DNA of 64,000 nt from JBGPEQ01 sp050180895 (GTDB lineage: Bacteria; Pseudomonadota; Alphaproteobacteria; Dongiales; Dongiaceae): contig JBFXDS010000009.1 of assembly GCA_050180895.1 (NCBI GenBank), positions 1 through 64,000 of the forward strand, read 5' to 3'. Position 1 is the stretch's first letter. Every line of letters begins with the position of its first letter. Below the pieces are notes generated by a model. The model ran no database searches. It was not told where the DNA came from and saw only the letters and a program-made list of their open reading frames with translations. The translations under genes and the position numbers were made by a program. Below are positions 34,079 through 44,078 of the stretch, one piece after another.

Positions 34079-35518
34079 ATGCCGTCCGCCCCATCCCGCC
34101 AGATGCTCGTCCCGCTCATCGTCGCCTGCGGGCTGTTCATGGAGAATCTCGATTCGACGGTGCTGTCGACGGCGCTGCCGGCGATCGCGGAGTCGCTGGA
34201 CGAGAACCCGCTCCACCTCAACCTGGCGCTGACCTCCTATCTCCTCAGCCTCGCCGTGTTCATCCCGATCAGCGGCTGGGTGGCCGACCGCTTCGGCGCC
34301 CGCCGGGTGTTCCGCGCGGCTATCGTCATCTTCACCCTCGGCTCGATCTTCTGCGGCCTCAGCGACAGCCTGGCGCAGTTCGTGGTCGCCCGCGTATTCC
34401 AGGGCCTGGGCGGGGCCATGATGGTGCCGGTCGGCCGGCTCGTGCTGCTGCGGACCGTGCCCAAGTCCGAGCTGGTGCGCGCCATGATGTACCTGACGGT
34501 GCCCGCCATGATCGGGCCCCTGCTCGGGCCGCCGGTCGGCGGCTTCATCACCACCTATCTCCACTGGCGCTGGATCTTCTGGATCAACCTGCCGATCGGG
34601 CTGCTCGGCATCCTGCTGGTCACCCTGTTCATCGAGGATGTGCGCGAGGAGCGGCCGCCTGCCTTCGACTGGCGCGGCTTCGCCCTGTCGGGCCTGGGCC
34701 TGACCGCGCTCGTCGGCGGCTTCGAGACGGTGGCGCGCGGCTTCCTGCCGTCCCTGGCCGTCGCCACCCTGTTCGCGGCCGGCGCCATCATGCTGGTCCT
34801 TTACGTCGCCCACGCGCGTCGGCATCCCTACCCGGTGCTCGATCTCTCGCTGCTGCGCATTCCCACCTTCCGGACCAGCATCGCCGGCGGCTTCCTGTTC
34901 CGCCTGGGCATCGGCGCCACGCCCTTCCTGCTGCCGCTCATGCTGCAGCTCGGCTTCGGCCTGACGCCGTTCGAGTCGGGCCTGCTGACCTTTGCCACGG
35001 CGATCGGCGCGCTCCTGATGAAGACCACGGCGGGGCCGATCCTGCGGCGTTTCGGCTTCCGCCGCGTGCTCATCGGCAACGCGGCTCTGGGCGGCGCGCT
35101 GCTGGCGGCCTACGGCCTGTTCGAGCCGGCGACACCGCACTGGGCGATCGTGGCGCTGCTGCTGGTCAGCGGCTATTTCCGCTCGCTGCAGTTCACCAGC
35201 GTGAATACGATCGCCTATGCCGACATGCCGCGCGAGCGCATGAGCCGGGCGACCAGCTTCGCCAGCGTCGGCCAGCAGCTGTCGATGAGCGTCGGCATCG
35301 GCGCCGGTGCCCTGCTGCTCCACCTGACGGTGCTGGCGCGCGGCGATACGACCGTGACGGCGGCGGATTTCGCCCCCGCCTTCTTCCTCCTTGGCCTGGT
35401 CTGCGCCCTCTCGGCGCTGGTTCACCTGCCGCTCTCAGCCGACGCCGGCGCCGAGGTGAGCGGGCACGGCTCGCCCCGAGCGGCACGCGGCTCGGCCAGC
35501 AGGCAGCCGGGAGAATGA
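34079..35518 (+). CDS. MFS multidrug exporter, DHA2/EmrB type
   Basis: 479 residues and about 13-14 membrane helices. The DHA2 start MENLDSTVLSTALPAIAESL, the loop 2-3 motif GWVADRFGARRVFR and FQGLGGAMMVPVGRL are clear, as is a motif-C-like stretch (PAMIGPLLGPPVGGFI). The start 34079 is taken as the first Met that gives a normal N-terminus; the frame is open to 33992. No membrane-fusion partner (EmrA) is adjacent. The likely role is drug or metabolite efflux driven by the proton gradient. Confidence 0.88.
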   Translation: MPSAPSRQMLVPLIVACGLFMENLDSTVLSTALPAIAESLDENPLHLNLALTSYLLSLAVFIPISGWVADRFGARRVFRAAIVIFTLGSIFCGLSDSLAQFVVARVFQGLGGAMMVPVGRLVLLRTVPKSELVRAMMYLTVPAMIGPLLGPPVGGFITTYLHWRWIFWINLPIGLLGILLVTLFIEDVREERPPAFDWRGFALSGLGLTALVGGFETVARGFLPSLAVATLFAAGAIMLVLYVAHARRHPYPVLDLSLLRIPTFRTSIAGGFLFRLGIGATPFLLPLMLQLGFGLTPFESGLLTFATAIGALLMKTTAGPILRRFGFRRVLIGNAALGGALLAAYGLFEPATPHWAIVALLLVSGYFRSLQFTSVNTIAYADMPRERMSRATSFASVGQQLSMSVGIGAGALLLHLTVLARGDTTVTAADFAPAFFLLGLVCALSALVHLPLSADAGAEVSGHGSPRAARGSASRQPGE

Positions 35519-35600
35519 GGCGCGCCGCCGCTTTACGACGCGCCGGCGGGGTGATAGAAGCGCCCGCTCAGTGCGGGAATCCTCGAACGGCACACACACC

Positions 35601-35825
35601 ATGACATTCAGAATCGAATATTGCGGCGTCTGAAACTATGAGCCGCGCGCTCTCCGGGTGAGAGCCAGACTCAACGAACTGGTCGCCGCCGCCGAGGTCG
35701 AGCTCGTCGAATCGAGCGGCGGCGTGTTCGAGATTTCCCGCGACGGCCGGCTGCTGTTCTCGAAGAAGCAGCTCGGCCGCTTCCCCACCGACGCCGAGGT
35801 CGACGCTCTCGCAACAGATCGGTGA
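35601..35825 (+). CDS. selW: SelW-like selenoprotein (Rdx family) with in-frame UGA
   Basis: Reading through TGA at 35631-35633 gives 74 residues: start MTFRIEYCGV, then U at position 11, then NYEPRALRVRARLNELVAAA, and ESSGGVFEISRDGRLLFSKK. This is the thioredoxin-like Rdx fold with the CxxU redox motif (Cys8-Gly-Val-Sec11), very like animal selenoprotein W (YCGAUGY...FFEV...HSKK). The conserved downstream half (GGVFE..., LFSKKQLGRFP) would be meaningless without readthrough. A hairpin 15 bases after the UGA fits a bacterial SECIS. Expression needs SelA, SelB, SelC and SelD from elsewhere in the genome. It lies 82 bases after the MFS gene; no strong ribosome-binding site. Confidence 0.88.
35649..35665 (+). 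promoter_or_regulatory. SECIS-like stem-loop for selenocysteine insertion
   Basis: GCTCTC (35649-35654) pairs perfectly with GAGAGC (35660-35665) around the loop CGGGT. The stem begins 15 bases and the loop 21 bases after the UGA codon, within the distance known for bacterial SECIS elements, and the loop carries a G in its first two positions as SelB recognition requires. It lies inside the coding sequence, as bacterial SECIS elements do. Confidence 0.72.
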
Positions 35826-35830
35826 CGCCC

Positions 35831-35856
35831 CAGGGGCGACCGGTCGGTCGCCCCTG
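35831..35856. terminator. Hairpin between selW-like and cyclase genes, possible terminator
   Basis: An 11-bp stem (CAGGGGCGACC / GGTCGCCCCTG) with a GGTC loop lies 5 bases after the selenoprotein stop and before the stop of the convergent cyclase gene. There is no T-run, but a position between convergent stops fits a shared transcription stop. It belongs to the GGGCGACC repeat family. Confidence 0.5.
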
Positions 35857-35882
35857 CGACGTGCTGCCGCTACACCGGGCCG

Positions 35883-36815
35883 CTACGGCGTCGGCACCAG
35901 CACGCCCTCGGCGTTGCGCTTCAGCGGATGCGGCTGCTTCGGCAGCGGCGCGCCCGGCGCGTCGATGACGGAGACGCCGTGCGGCCAGTCGGGCGGGCAG
36001 ATGGCGATGTAGCGCGCGTAGCCGCCCACCCCGCCCTTCGGCTTGGCGAAGCCGATGGCGATCAGAGCCCCCGCCTCCGGCACCTGATCCAGGTTGGCGA
36101 CGCCCTCGGCCTGGGCGAAGTGGTTGTGCATCAGCCAGTATTCACCCTCCAGGGTCGGCGTGCCGTCGGTGTCCAGCGGCTCGTGGCCGTGGAACAGGAT
36201 CTTGCGCTCGAGATGCAGGAACTGCAGCGTGTCGAGCTTCACGCCGGGGAACGGCGCCTTGGCGAAGCCCTCGGTGTCGCTCCAGCGCTTGTACCAGTCC
36301 GAGCGGAACATCACGACCGAGCCTTCGGGCACCGTGCCGTGCTTCGCCTCCCAGGCCTTCACGTCGTCGATGGTGCCGTGATAGCCGGGGTCGGCGGCCA
36401 CCTTGTCGTGGATGTCGACGACCACCAGCGGCCGCAGCGTGAAGCTCGCCGGCAGGTCGCTGATCGTCGCGCCCAGCGGGTCCCAGTGCGCCGGCGGGTC
36501 GAGCTGCGTGCCGTACTGGTCCGTGGTCAGCTCGTAGGCGGTGGCGATGAAGCCGTGCTTCTCATAGGTGAACTCGTCGCCCTTCTTGGCATAGTCGCCC
36601 AGGTCCTGCCCGGCGACCGCCGGCTTGAACACCGCGTGCCCGAAGCCCGGCCACACCGGCTGCACCGGCTCGAACGCATGGGTGAGGTCGACATATTTCG
36701 CCGTCTTGAACGTGTTCGCATAGAGGTCCCACAGCGGGTGCGCTTCCTGCGCCAGGCCCGGCCGCACTGCGGCCAGGCAGACGACCGCAGCCGCCACCGT
36801 CCATCGCACTCTCAT
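35883..36815 (-). CDS. Secreted cyclase-family (kynurenine formamidase-like) hydrolase
   Basis: 310 residues. Signal peptide MRVRWTVAAAVVCLAAVRPG ending at LAQEA, then the PF04199 cyclase fold: YVDLTHAFEPVQPVWPGF, the metal-site region TTDQYGTQLDPPAHWDP (the usual HxGTHxDxPxH is altered at its first His) and VVMFRSDWYKRW. AAGGAG stands 7 bases before ATG 36815. Family members hydrolyse N-formylkynurenine, isatin or similar amides and lactams, usually in the cytoplasm; this one is exported. The substrate is unknown. Monocistronic and convergent to the selW-like gene. Confidence 0.85.
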   Translation of the reverse strand: MRVRWTVAAAVVCLAAVRPGLAQEAHPLWDLYANTFKTAKYVDLTHAFEPVQPVWPGFGHAVFKPAVAGQDLGDYAKKGDEFTYEKHGFIATAYELTTDQYGTQLDPPAHWDPLGATISDLPASFTLRPLVVVDIHDKVAADPGYHGTIDDVKAWEAKHGTVPEGSVVMFRSDWYKRWSDTEGFAKAPFPGVKLDTLQFLHLERKILFHGHEPLDTDGTPTLEGEYWLMHNHFAQAEGVANLDQVPEAGALIAIGFAKPKGGVGGYARYIAICPPDWPHGVSVIDAPGAPLPKQPHPLKRNAEGVLVPTP

Positions 36816-37086
36816 CGTCCGTCTCCTTCCCGAGCATCGCAGCGCCCTTCTGGCGCCGAAGGCAAACATTAGCCGGCGGCACGCGCGCCGCTGTCAAGCG
36901 CAAGCCCGGCATCGCCGCGGCGCCATTCTTGCAGGCGAGGAGGAAGGCTCTGGGACCTGAAGGCAAGGGCTGCGGGCCGCAGGATGCGATTTCCGCCTTC
37001 AGCCGGCCGCCAAACCGGCGGCGAAAATGGCAATAAAATGCCTGTAATTTGTGCATGTCCCGCGAAGCGGCACGGGCACTTTTCCA

Positions 37087-37116
37087 TTGAGAAAATTTGG
37101 ATTTTCGGACTACAGT
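37087..37116 (+). promoter_or_regulatory. Predicted sigma-70 type promoter
   Basis: TTGAGA (37087-37092), an 18-base AT-rich spacer and TACAGT (37111-37116) lie upstream of the small gene at 37155 and the HTTM gene behind it. The hexamers match the consensus at 5 and 4 of 6 positions. The rest of the 340-bp gap (36816-37154) shows no gene. Confidence 0.5.
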
Positions 37117-37154
37117 TCACGACTGCTTATGGATGGCGCGCGAGCGGGGGGTCC

Positions 37155-37304
37155 ATGAAGCGGCTGATCGTGCTGTGCATCGCCGTGCTCGGCCTCGCCG
37201 GCATCTATGGTGCCATCAACAACCTGCCGGTCATCAGCGGCTGCGCCTACTACGCCAACTGTCCCGGCGGGCCCGAGCTCGCGTCCGTCGACGACGCGCC
37301 CTAG
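37155..37304 (+). CDS. Small exported or membrane-anchored protein, unknown
   Basis: 49 residues: MKRLIVLCIAVLGLAGIYGA followed by a short tail with two Cys (SGCAYYANCPGG). GCGGGGGG lies just before the ATG. The N-terminal half is one hydrophobic helix or signal anchor. It precedes the HTTM-type gene by 20 bases on the same strand and has an AT-rich promoter-like region upstream, so it is probably the first gene of a two-gene operon. Not recognised. Confidence 0.55.
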   Translation: MKRLIVLCIAVLGLAGIYGAINNLPVISGCAYYANCPGGPELASVDDAP

Positions 37305-37324
37305 ACCTCGGCCATCCGGGAACC

Positions 37325-38824
37325 ATGTCGCTCGCCGCCACCGGCCAATCCGCCCTCTCGGGGACGCGAACCTCCCCCTGGAGCGCAGCGCACGGTCGCT
37401 CCTCCGCCTTCGACGGCCTGGCGACCTTCACGCCCATGTGGGCGATCGCCATGACCTTCAGCCTGGTCTCGACTCCGGTCGCCCTGGGCGGCTATCGGGG
37501 ATGGTTCCTGCTGGCCGCCGGGTGGATCGCCCTCGGCGTCATCGTCCTCACGCTGATCCGCCCACGCGCAACCCTGCTGCTCGGCGTCATCGCCGGCTCG
37601 CTCGCGCTGCAATACATCCAACAGCTGCCGGTGGCGTCGAACAACAAGACGATCGCGTTCGTCATGAACGGCGCCATCCTGGCGGTACTGGCGCACACCT
37701 ATCTCGGCGGCGCGCGCGGGCCGGCGCTCCGCGACGCCGTCTACGAGCGGCTGCGGGTGGTCGCCCGCGCCCTGCTCGCGGTCATGTACGTCTTCGGCAT
37801 CTTCCACAAGATCAACGCCGACTTCCTCGACCCGAACGTCAGCTGCGCCGTGGCTCTCTACACGCCCCTGGCGCAGCCCTTCGGGCTGGGCGACAGCCTC
37901 TACGGAAAATATCTGGCGATCGCCGCCACCTTCGCGGTCGAGGCCGTCTGCATCGTCTCGCTCTACTGGCGGCGGTTCTTCGCCGTCGGGCTGATCGGCG
38001 GCTTGGTCTTCCACTATGTCATCCCGATCTCGGCCTATTCCTGGTACATGGATTTTTCCAGCCTGGCCTTCGCCCTCTACGTCCTCTCCATTCCGCGCGA
38101 AGTCGCCGAGTCATTCAGCCGCGTGATCGCCGCGGGCTTCCGGCCGCTGCGCCGCCTTCTGGGCGAGCCGTTCGGCGCCCTGGCGGTGGTGGTATCCGGC
38201 GCGGCCTTGCTGACCCTGGCGGTCGCCGTGGTCATGGCGCTGTCCCTCAGCTATCCCGCGCGCCCGTCGATGATGCTCTACCACTCCGTCTGGGTCCTGG
38301 TCTGGCCGGTCGTCGGCGGCATCGTCATGGTCGCCCTCACGCACGCCGCCCTCGACCACCTGCCCTATCGCGGGCCGCCCGCGCCGCGGCAGCCCCTTTG
38401 GCTCTACGCCTTCCCGGCCGTGCTGTTCCTCACCTGCCTGTCGCCCTATGTCGGCCTGAAGACCGAAAGCTCGATCGCCATGTTCAGCAACCTGCACACC
38501 GAGGGCGGCGTCACCAACCACCTCCTGTTCGACAAGCCGCCCTATCTGTTCGACTACCAGTCCGACGTCGTCGCCGTTCTCGACTCGTCGCATCCGCGGC
38601 TGCAGGAGTTCGCGCGCAAGGGGGAGCATATGGTGATGTTCGAACTGCGCGCATATCTGCGCAAACGGCCGGGGGAATGGGTCACCTACCGCCGCGGCGA
38701 CGTCGTCCATGAGCGGGTGACGGGCGAAACCCTGGCGGCGGAGCCGCGGCCGGGGCTGCTCGAGCGCAAGTTCCTGATCTTCAAGCCGGTCGACTACAGC
38801 CGCCCGAAGGTCTGCACCCACTGA
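37325..38824 (+). CDS. HTTM-domain integral membrane protein
   Basis: 499 residues with about 10 hydrophobic helices. The region VARALLAVMYVFGIFHKINA followed by DFLDPNVSCAVALY is the HTTM (vitamin K-dependent gamma-carboxylase-like) signature, and HYVIPISAYSWYMDFSSLAF agrees. The C-terminal 150 residues are soluble (FELRAYLRKRPGEWVTYRRG). Bacterial HTTM proteins are uncharacterised for the most part. The DCC protein encoded next to it, convergent, is a frequent neighbour or fusion partner of HTTM proteins, which supports the call. Confidence 0.82.
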   Translation: MSLAATGQSALSGTRTSPWSAAHGRSSAFDGLATFTPMWAIAMTFSLVSTPVALGGYRGWFLLAAGWIALGVIVLTLIRPRATLLLGVIAGSLALQYIQQLPVASNNKTIAFVMNGAILAVLAHTYLGGARGPALRDAVYERLRVVARALLAVMYVFGIFHKINADFLDPNVSCAVALYTPLAQPFGLGDSLYGKYLAIAATFAVEAVCIVSLYWRRFFAVGLIGGLVFHYVIPISAYSWYMDFSSLAFALYVLSIPREVAESFSRVIAAGFRPLRRLLGEPFGALAVVVSGAALLTLAVAVVMALSLSYPARPSMMLYHSVWVLVWPVVGGIVMVALTHAALDHLPYRGPPAPRQPLWLYAFPAVLFLTCLSPYVGLKTESSIAMFSNLHTEGGVTNHLLFDKPPYLFDYQSDVVAVLDSSHPRLQEFARKGEHMVMFELRAYLRKRPGEWVTYRRGDVVHERVTGETLAAEPRPGLLERKFLIFKPVDYSRPKVCTH

Positions 38825-38834
38825 GCCGCGGCGG

Positions 38835-39260
38835 TCACGCCGCGGGCGGCGAGGGCGGGGACAGCGGCTCCTTGCCGCGCGCCAGGAGCGTGATCCGGCG
38901 GCCGAGCTTGAGGACGGGATAGAGGATCGTCGACGCGGTCCGGCTGGAGAAGACGAGCCGGTTCATCCGGTTGAACCACGACACCGGGCCGGACAGGCCG
39001 GCCAGCACATGGACCGCGTCGGCGCCGTAGAAGACCCGGCCCTTGTAGACGAACAGCATGCCCTGATCGAGATCGTGGCCCTGCGCCCAATAGCGCGCCG
39101 CGCGCGGATCGTCGGAGCGGGCATCGACGAGCTCGACCGGGCCCACGGTCTCGCGCAGGCGCAGAAGACGGACATAGTTCTGGCAGAAGATGCAGTCGCC
39201 GTCATAGACGATCAGCGCCGGGTCTCCGGACTCGTCCTTGGCGTGACGGTTCAAGAACAT
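38835..39260 (-). CDS. DCC family thiol-disulfide oxidoreductase (DUF393)
   Basis: 141 residues. The eponymous motif is IVYDGDCIFCQNYVRLLRLR (DxDCxxC); the rest (ELVDARSDDPRAARYWAQG, GMLFVYKGRVFYGADAVHVL) is standard for the family. The start ATG 39260 has GAGGAG directly upstream, though closer than usual. The frame continues without a stop into a DUF1127-like segment (39261-39611), so a longer fused product is possible. It converges with the HTTM gene 11 bases away, a recurring association of the two families. Confidence 0.8.
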   Translation of the reverse strand: MFLNRHAKDESGDPALIVYDGDCIFCQNYVRLLRLRETVGPVELVDARSDDPRAARYWAQGHDLDQGMLFVYKGRVFYGADAVHVLAGLSGPVSWFNRMNRLVFSSRTASTILYPVLKLGRRITLLARGKEPLSPPSPPAA

Positions 39261-39611
39261 GCTCCTCGAAGCGCTGGATGACCCGACTGCCGGCTGGTCA
39301 CCAGCCCCTCCAATATAGGTCGCTGCGGCCCATCCTGCACCCGTCGCCCCGCCCCCGCCGTCAGGGGTCTGCCGGCCTGCCGCCAGCAGGGCGTCGACGA
39401 GCGAGTCGATTTCGTCGCGCGCGATTCCGGCATCGCGGAGCTGACGATCGCTGAGGCCATGCAATTCACGGATCGCGCCGCGCCGCCGCCGCGACTCCGC
39501 GAGCCGGCGGAGGGCGACGGCGACGACCTCGGGGACCGCGCCGAGACCGACCGGTCCGGCGGTCGCCGATCTGCAGACGCCGGGCGCCCCGCAGGATCTC
39601 GCCTTCACCAT
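39261..39611 (-). CDS. DUF1127-like segment, in frame with the DCC gene
   Basis: From ATG 39611 the reading runs through AVALRRLAESRRRRGAIREL and HGLSDRQLRDAGIARDEID, the Arg-rich YjiS/DUF1127 signature, and then through a Gly-rich linker directly into the DCC protein with no stop codon. DUF1127 proteins are normally free-standing (40-80 residues). Either the two are fused or the DUF1127 gene has lost its stop. The leader upstream of 39611 is AT-rich and shared with the divergent LysR gene. The coding status of the linker is uncertain. Confidence 0.5.
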
Positions 39612-39732
39612 GCCATCATCTTCAAGGATAATTATTCGATGCGCCACGGGATCGATTATGATCGGCTAGAAATATCGCCGATGACAAACGAGTCGTGCTT
39701 GATAAATTTGAAAGTCCAACTTGAGAATCACC

Positions 39733-40653
39733 GTGAACAGACAGCTGCCGGGCTTGACCGCATTCCGCACCTTCGAGGCCGCCGCCCGCCATCGCAGCTT
39801 CACGCGCGCCGCAGACGAGCTCGGCGTCACGCCGGCGGCGGTCAGCTATCTCGTGCGCGAGCTCGAGGCCCGGCTGCGGGTGAGGCTGTTCGAGCGCACG
39901 AGCCGCGTCGTGCGCCTGACCGCCGCCGGCGAGATCCTCAATGCGGCCGTGGCCGAGGCCCTCGACGGCATCGGCAGTGCCGTGGCCCGCTTGCGCGAGT
40001 CCGACGGGCAGCTGCGTCTGAACGTGACGGCCACACCCTCCTTCGCCATCAAATGGCTGTCGCCGCGTCTGAACCGCTTCCTGGAGCGCGTGCCCGACCT
40101 CGACCTGCGCATTGACATGTCGCGCCACGTCGTCGACTTCGCGCGCGAGGACATGGACATCGGCATCCGCTTCGGCTCCGGCGACTATCCGGGCCTACGC
40201 GTCGACCGCCTCTTCGCCGAGACGGTAGCGCCGGTCTGCAGCCCGAAGCTGCTGAAGGGCAAGCGGCCGCTGCGCCACCCGCGCGACCTGCGCCACCACA
40301 CGCTGATCCATGTCGACTGGCAGGCGCTGGGCGAGACCTGGCCGACCTGGCAGATGTGGATGGAGTCGGCCGGCGTCAGCAGCGTGAACGCCACGCGCGG
40401 CATTCATTTCCGCGACGGCGTGCTGGCGATCCAGGCGGCGGTCGACGGCCAGGGCGTGGCGCTCGGCGACTGGAGCCTCGCTGCCGCCGACATCGCGGCC
40501 GGCCGCCTCGTGCGGCCCTTCGAGCTGACCCTGAAGGCGCCGCCGCGCTTCGCCTATTGGATCATCACGCCGCCGCGAAACACCGAGAAGCCCCTGGTCA
40601 ACGCCTTCCGCGACTGGCTGCTGGCGGAGGCAGCGGCGATGACCCCCGGCTGA
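39733..40653 (+). CDS. LysR-family transcriptional regulator (GcvA-like)
   Basis: 306 residues from GTG 39733 (a TTG at 39721 is possible). The winged HTH reads LTAFRTFEAAARHRSFTRAA then DELGVTPAAVSYLVRELEAR; the effector domain contains FAREDMDIGIRFGSGDYPGL and VDGQGVALGDWSLAAADIAA, the pattern of GcvA/AmpR-type regulators. It is divergent from the DUF1127/DCC gene across a 120-bp AT-rich gap where its operator is expected. Its regulon cannot be read from the sequence. Confidence 0.9.
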   Translation: MNRQLPGLTAFRTFEAAARHRSFTRAADELGVTPAAVSYLVRELEARLRVRLFERTSRVVRLTAAGEILNAAVAEALDGIGSAVARLRESDGQLRLNVTATPSFAIKWLSPRLNRFLERVPDLDLRIDMSRHVVDFAREDMDIGIRFGSGDYPGLRVDRLFAETVAPVCSPKLLKGKRPLRHPRDLRHHTLIHVDWQALGETWPTWQMWMESAGVSSVNATRGIHFRDGVLAIQAAVDGQGVALGDWSLAAADIAAGRLVRPFELTLKAPPRFAYWIITPPRNTEKPLVNAFRDWLLAEAAAMTPG

Positions 40654-40708
40654 CACGAAAGCCGCGCGTTTCTATGCTTGGACATATCCACTGCCGCCGG
40701 GGGACGAG

Positions 40709-41107
40709 ATGAATCCGACAAAGGGCCGCTGCTTGTGCGGGGAGGTAACTTACGAATACAGCGGTCCGGAAAACTGGCGCGGCCATTGCCACTGCGAGAG
40801 CTGCCGACGGAACACCTCGTCGCCTTTCACGACATGGTTCGGCGTCCCGAAAGACGCCTGCCGCTTTACCGGCAAGACGCCGAGCGTTTACCGGTCCTCG
40901 CCGGGGGCCCGCAGGCTGTTCTGCGCCAATTGCGGAACGCCGATGGCGTTCGAGCACGACAGATATCCGGATGAAATTCACTTCTACGCGGCCAGCCTCG
41001 AGAATCCGAAGGACTTCTCGCCACAGTTTCACGTCCACTATTCGGAAAAGCTTCCTTGGGTCGAGCTTGCCGACGACCTTCCGCGATACGACCGCAGCGC
41101 CGGCTGA
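40709..41107 (+). CDS. GFA/CENP-V family zinc protein
   Basis: 132 residues. The zinc ligands of the fold are all visible: Cys8 and Cys10 (CLCG), Cys27, Cys29 and Cys32 (CHCESC), Cys72 and Cys75 (CANCG). The family is named after glutathione-dependent formaldehyde-activating enzyme, although most members have no proven Gfa activity. GGGGG then GAG precedes ATG 40709. It stands alone after the LysR gene on the same strand. Confidence 0.88.
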   Translation: MNPTKGRCLCGEVTYEYSGPENWRGHCHCESCRRNTSSPFTTWFGVPKDACRFTGKTPSVYRSSPGARRLFCANCGTPMAFEHDRYPDEIHFYAASLENPKDFSPQFHVHYSEKLPWVELADDLPRYDRSAG

Positions 41108-41485
41108 ATGTCCGAGACGGCTTCGGAGCCGCAATGCCCTTGCATGCAGGCCCGCCGGGCACTGCCGCGTGACCATCGAGCGCCGGATTACTCGATTGCC
41201 GCGTCGCCGATATCGGGGAGCTCCGCGGTGTATGCCCCGCATGGCGCCGAGTGCCGAATTTCGGGCTTGACGCCGGCTACGTTGTTCCTATATTGTTCAA
41301 ATGGCGGCTACGTACCCGCCGGTGATGTTTGAGATCGTGGATCGGACGGAAACCGAACGCGAAAGTAAGCGACGGTGACAATCGGCGGGGCTGTCCGCGA
41401 GTATCGGGTTGAGGATTCCGGTGGTGAGCGGTATTACGCAAAATACGATACGGTTGAATTTCGAGTTTTCATAGTCGACCCTCCC
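41108..41485. other. Gene-free stretch of about 380 bp
   Basis: No credible gene. A 74-codon frame beginning right after the GFA stop shows no family features or membrane pattern. The right half (41280-41470) is more AT-rich than its surroundings. I see no repeat or paired promoter hexamers. Confidence 0.4.
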
Positions 41486-42283
41486 TCACCGCCCCTTGAA
41501 CACCGCCTTGCGCTTCTCGGCGAAGGCGCGCACGCCCTCCTTCGAGTCCTCGGAGACGAGGGCGCGCTCGTAGGTCGGCAGCTTGCCACTGCGGATAATG
41601 TCGAAGCCTTGGCGGATGCCGGCGCCATCGATGGCCTTCAGCGCCTCCTTGAGCGCCTGGATGGTGAGCGGGGCGCCGCCAGCGATGGAGTCGGCCCAGT
41701 CTCGCGCGGTCTCCATGAGCTTCTCCTTGGGCACGACGGCGTTGAGCAGACCATAATGCTTGGCCTCGGCGGCGGTCATGCGGCGGCCGAGCAGCAGCAT
41801 CTCCATCGCGATGTTGTGGGGCAGGCGCCGCGGCAGGCGCTGGATGCCGCCGGAGTCCGGCAGGATGCCGATCGGCAGCTCGGGCATGGCGAACTCGGCA
41901 TGGTCGGCGGCGACCAGCAGGTCGCAGGCCAGCGCCAGCTCCAGACCGCCGCCCAGCGCGTGGCCGTTGATGGCGGCGATGACCGGCTTGTTGAGGTCCC
42001 ACAGCTCGGTCAGGCCGGCGAACTTGCCGGGGCCGTAGTCGAGGTGCCACCACTTACCCACCTCCGCGCTGCCATGCGCCGCCTTGATGTCCCAGCCGGC
42101 GGAGAACACGCGGTCGCCGGCGGCGGTGACGATGCCGACGCGCAGCTCCGGATCGTCGCGCAGCCGCACGAAGGCCTCGCCCAGCTTCCGGCTGGCGACG
42201 ATGTCGATGGCGTTGACCTTGGGCCGGTCGAGCGTGACCTCGAGCACATGGCCGTGCTGCTCCGTCCGTACCGCATCGCTCAT
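41486..42283 (-). CDS. Enoyl-CoA hydratase/isomerase family, CaiD-like
   Basis: 265 residues. Crotonase oxyanion-hole segments: VFSAGWDIKAAHG and AAINGHALGGGLELALACD; also FAMPELPIGILPDSGGIQRL and a C-terminal FAEKRKAVFKGR. The wording TLDRPKVNAID, PDSGG and AFAEKR...FKGR closely recalls E. coli CaiD (crotonobetainyl-CoA hydratase in carnitine metabolism). AGGAGAG precedes ATG 42283. No other carnitine gene is adjacent, so the substrate may be another enoyl-CoA. Confidence 0.85.
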   Translation of the reverse strand: MSDAVRTEQHGHVLEVTLDRPKVNAIDIVASRKLGEAFVRLRDDPELRVGIVTAAGDRVFSAGWDIKAAHGSAEVGKWWHLDYGPGKFAGLTELWDLNKPVIAAINGHALGGGLELALACDLLVAADHAEFAMPELPIGILPDSGGIQRLPRRLPHNIAMEMLLLGRRMTAAEAKHYGLLNAVVPKEKLMETARDWADSIAGGAPLTIQALKEALKAIDGAGIRQGFDIIRSGKLPTYERALVSEDSKEGVRAFAEKRKAVFKGR

Positions 42284-42381
42284 GCGATCTCTCCTGTGTC
42301 GATGCTGACTCGGTAACATGCAGCCTGAACGCAGAGAATCCAGCGACCGACACGCGGTGGCCGGGCTGCGCCGCAGCCGCA

Positions 42382-42459
42382 CTTGTAGGGGCGGGCCTAA
42401 GACCCGCCCGCGACCCGTACCGCTGCACGATGGGCGGGTCTTAGACCCGCCCCTACAAG
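42382..42459. repeat. Inverted repeat with 28-bp arms (GGGCGGGTCTTAGACCCGCCC type)
   Basis: CTTGTAGGGGCGGGCCTAAG... (42382-42409) pairs with ...CTTAGACCCGCCCCTACAAG (42432-42459) with a single mismatch. Each arm carries the smaller palindrome GGCGGGTC-TTAG-ACCCGCC. It lies between the CaiD-like and malate synthase genes, both on the minus strand, 13 bases past the malate synthase stop. Confidence 0.8.
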
Positions 42460-42471
42460 CGGGGGATACCG

Positions 42472-44052
<1,581 letters not shown>

Positions 44053-44078
44053 CTTGTCTCAACCTCGTTCGTTGTTGC

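Noticed and set aside
41108..41332. A 74-codon ORF directly after the GFA gene
   Set aside because: No ribosome-binding site, no family match, no membrane or signal pattern; composition looks like non-coding DNA.
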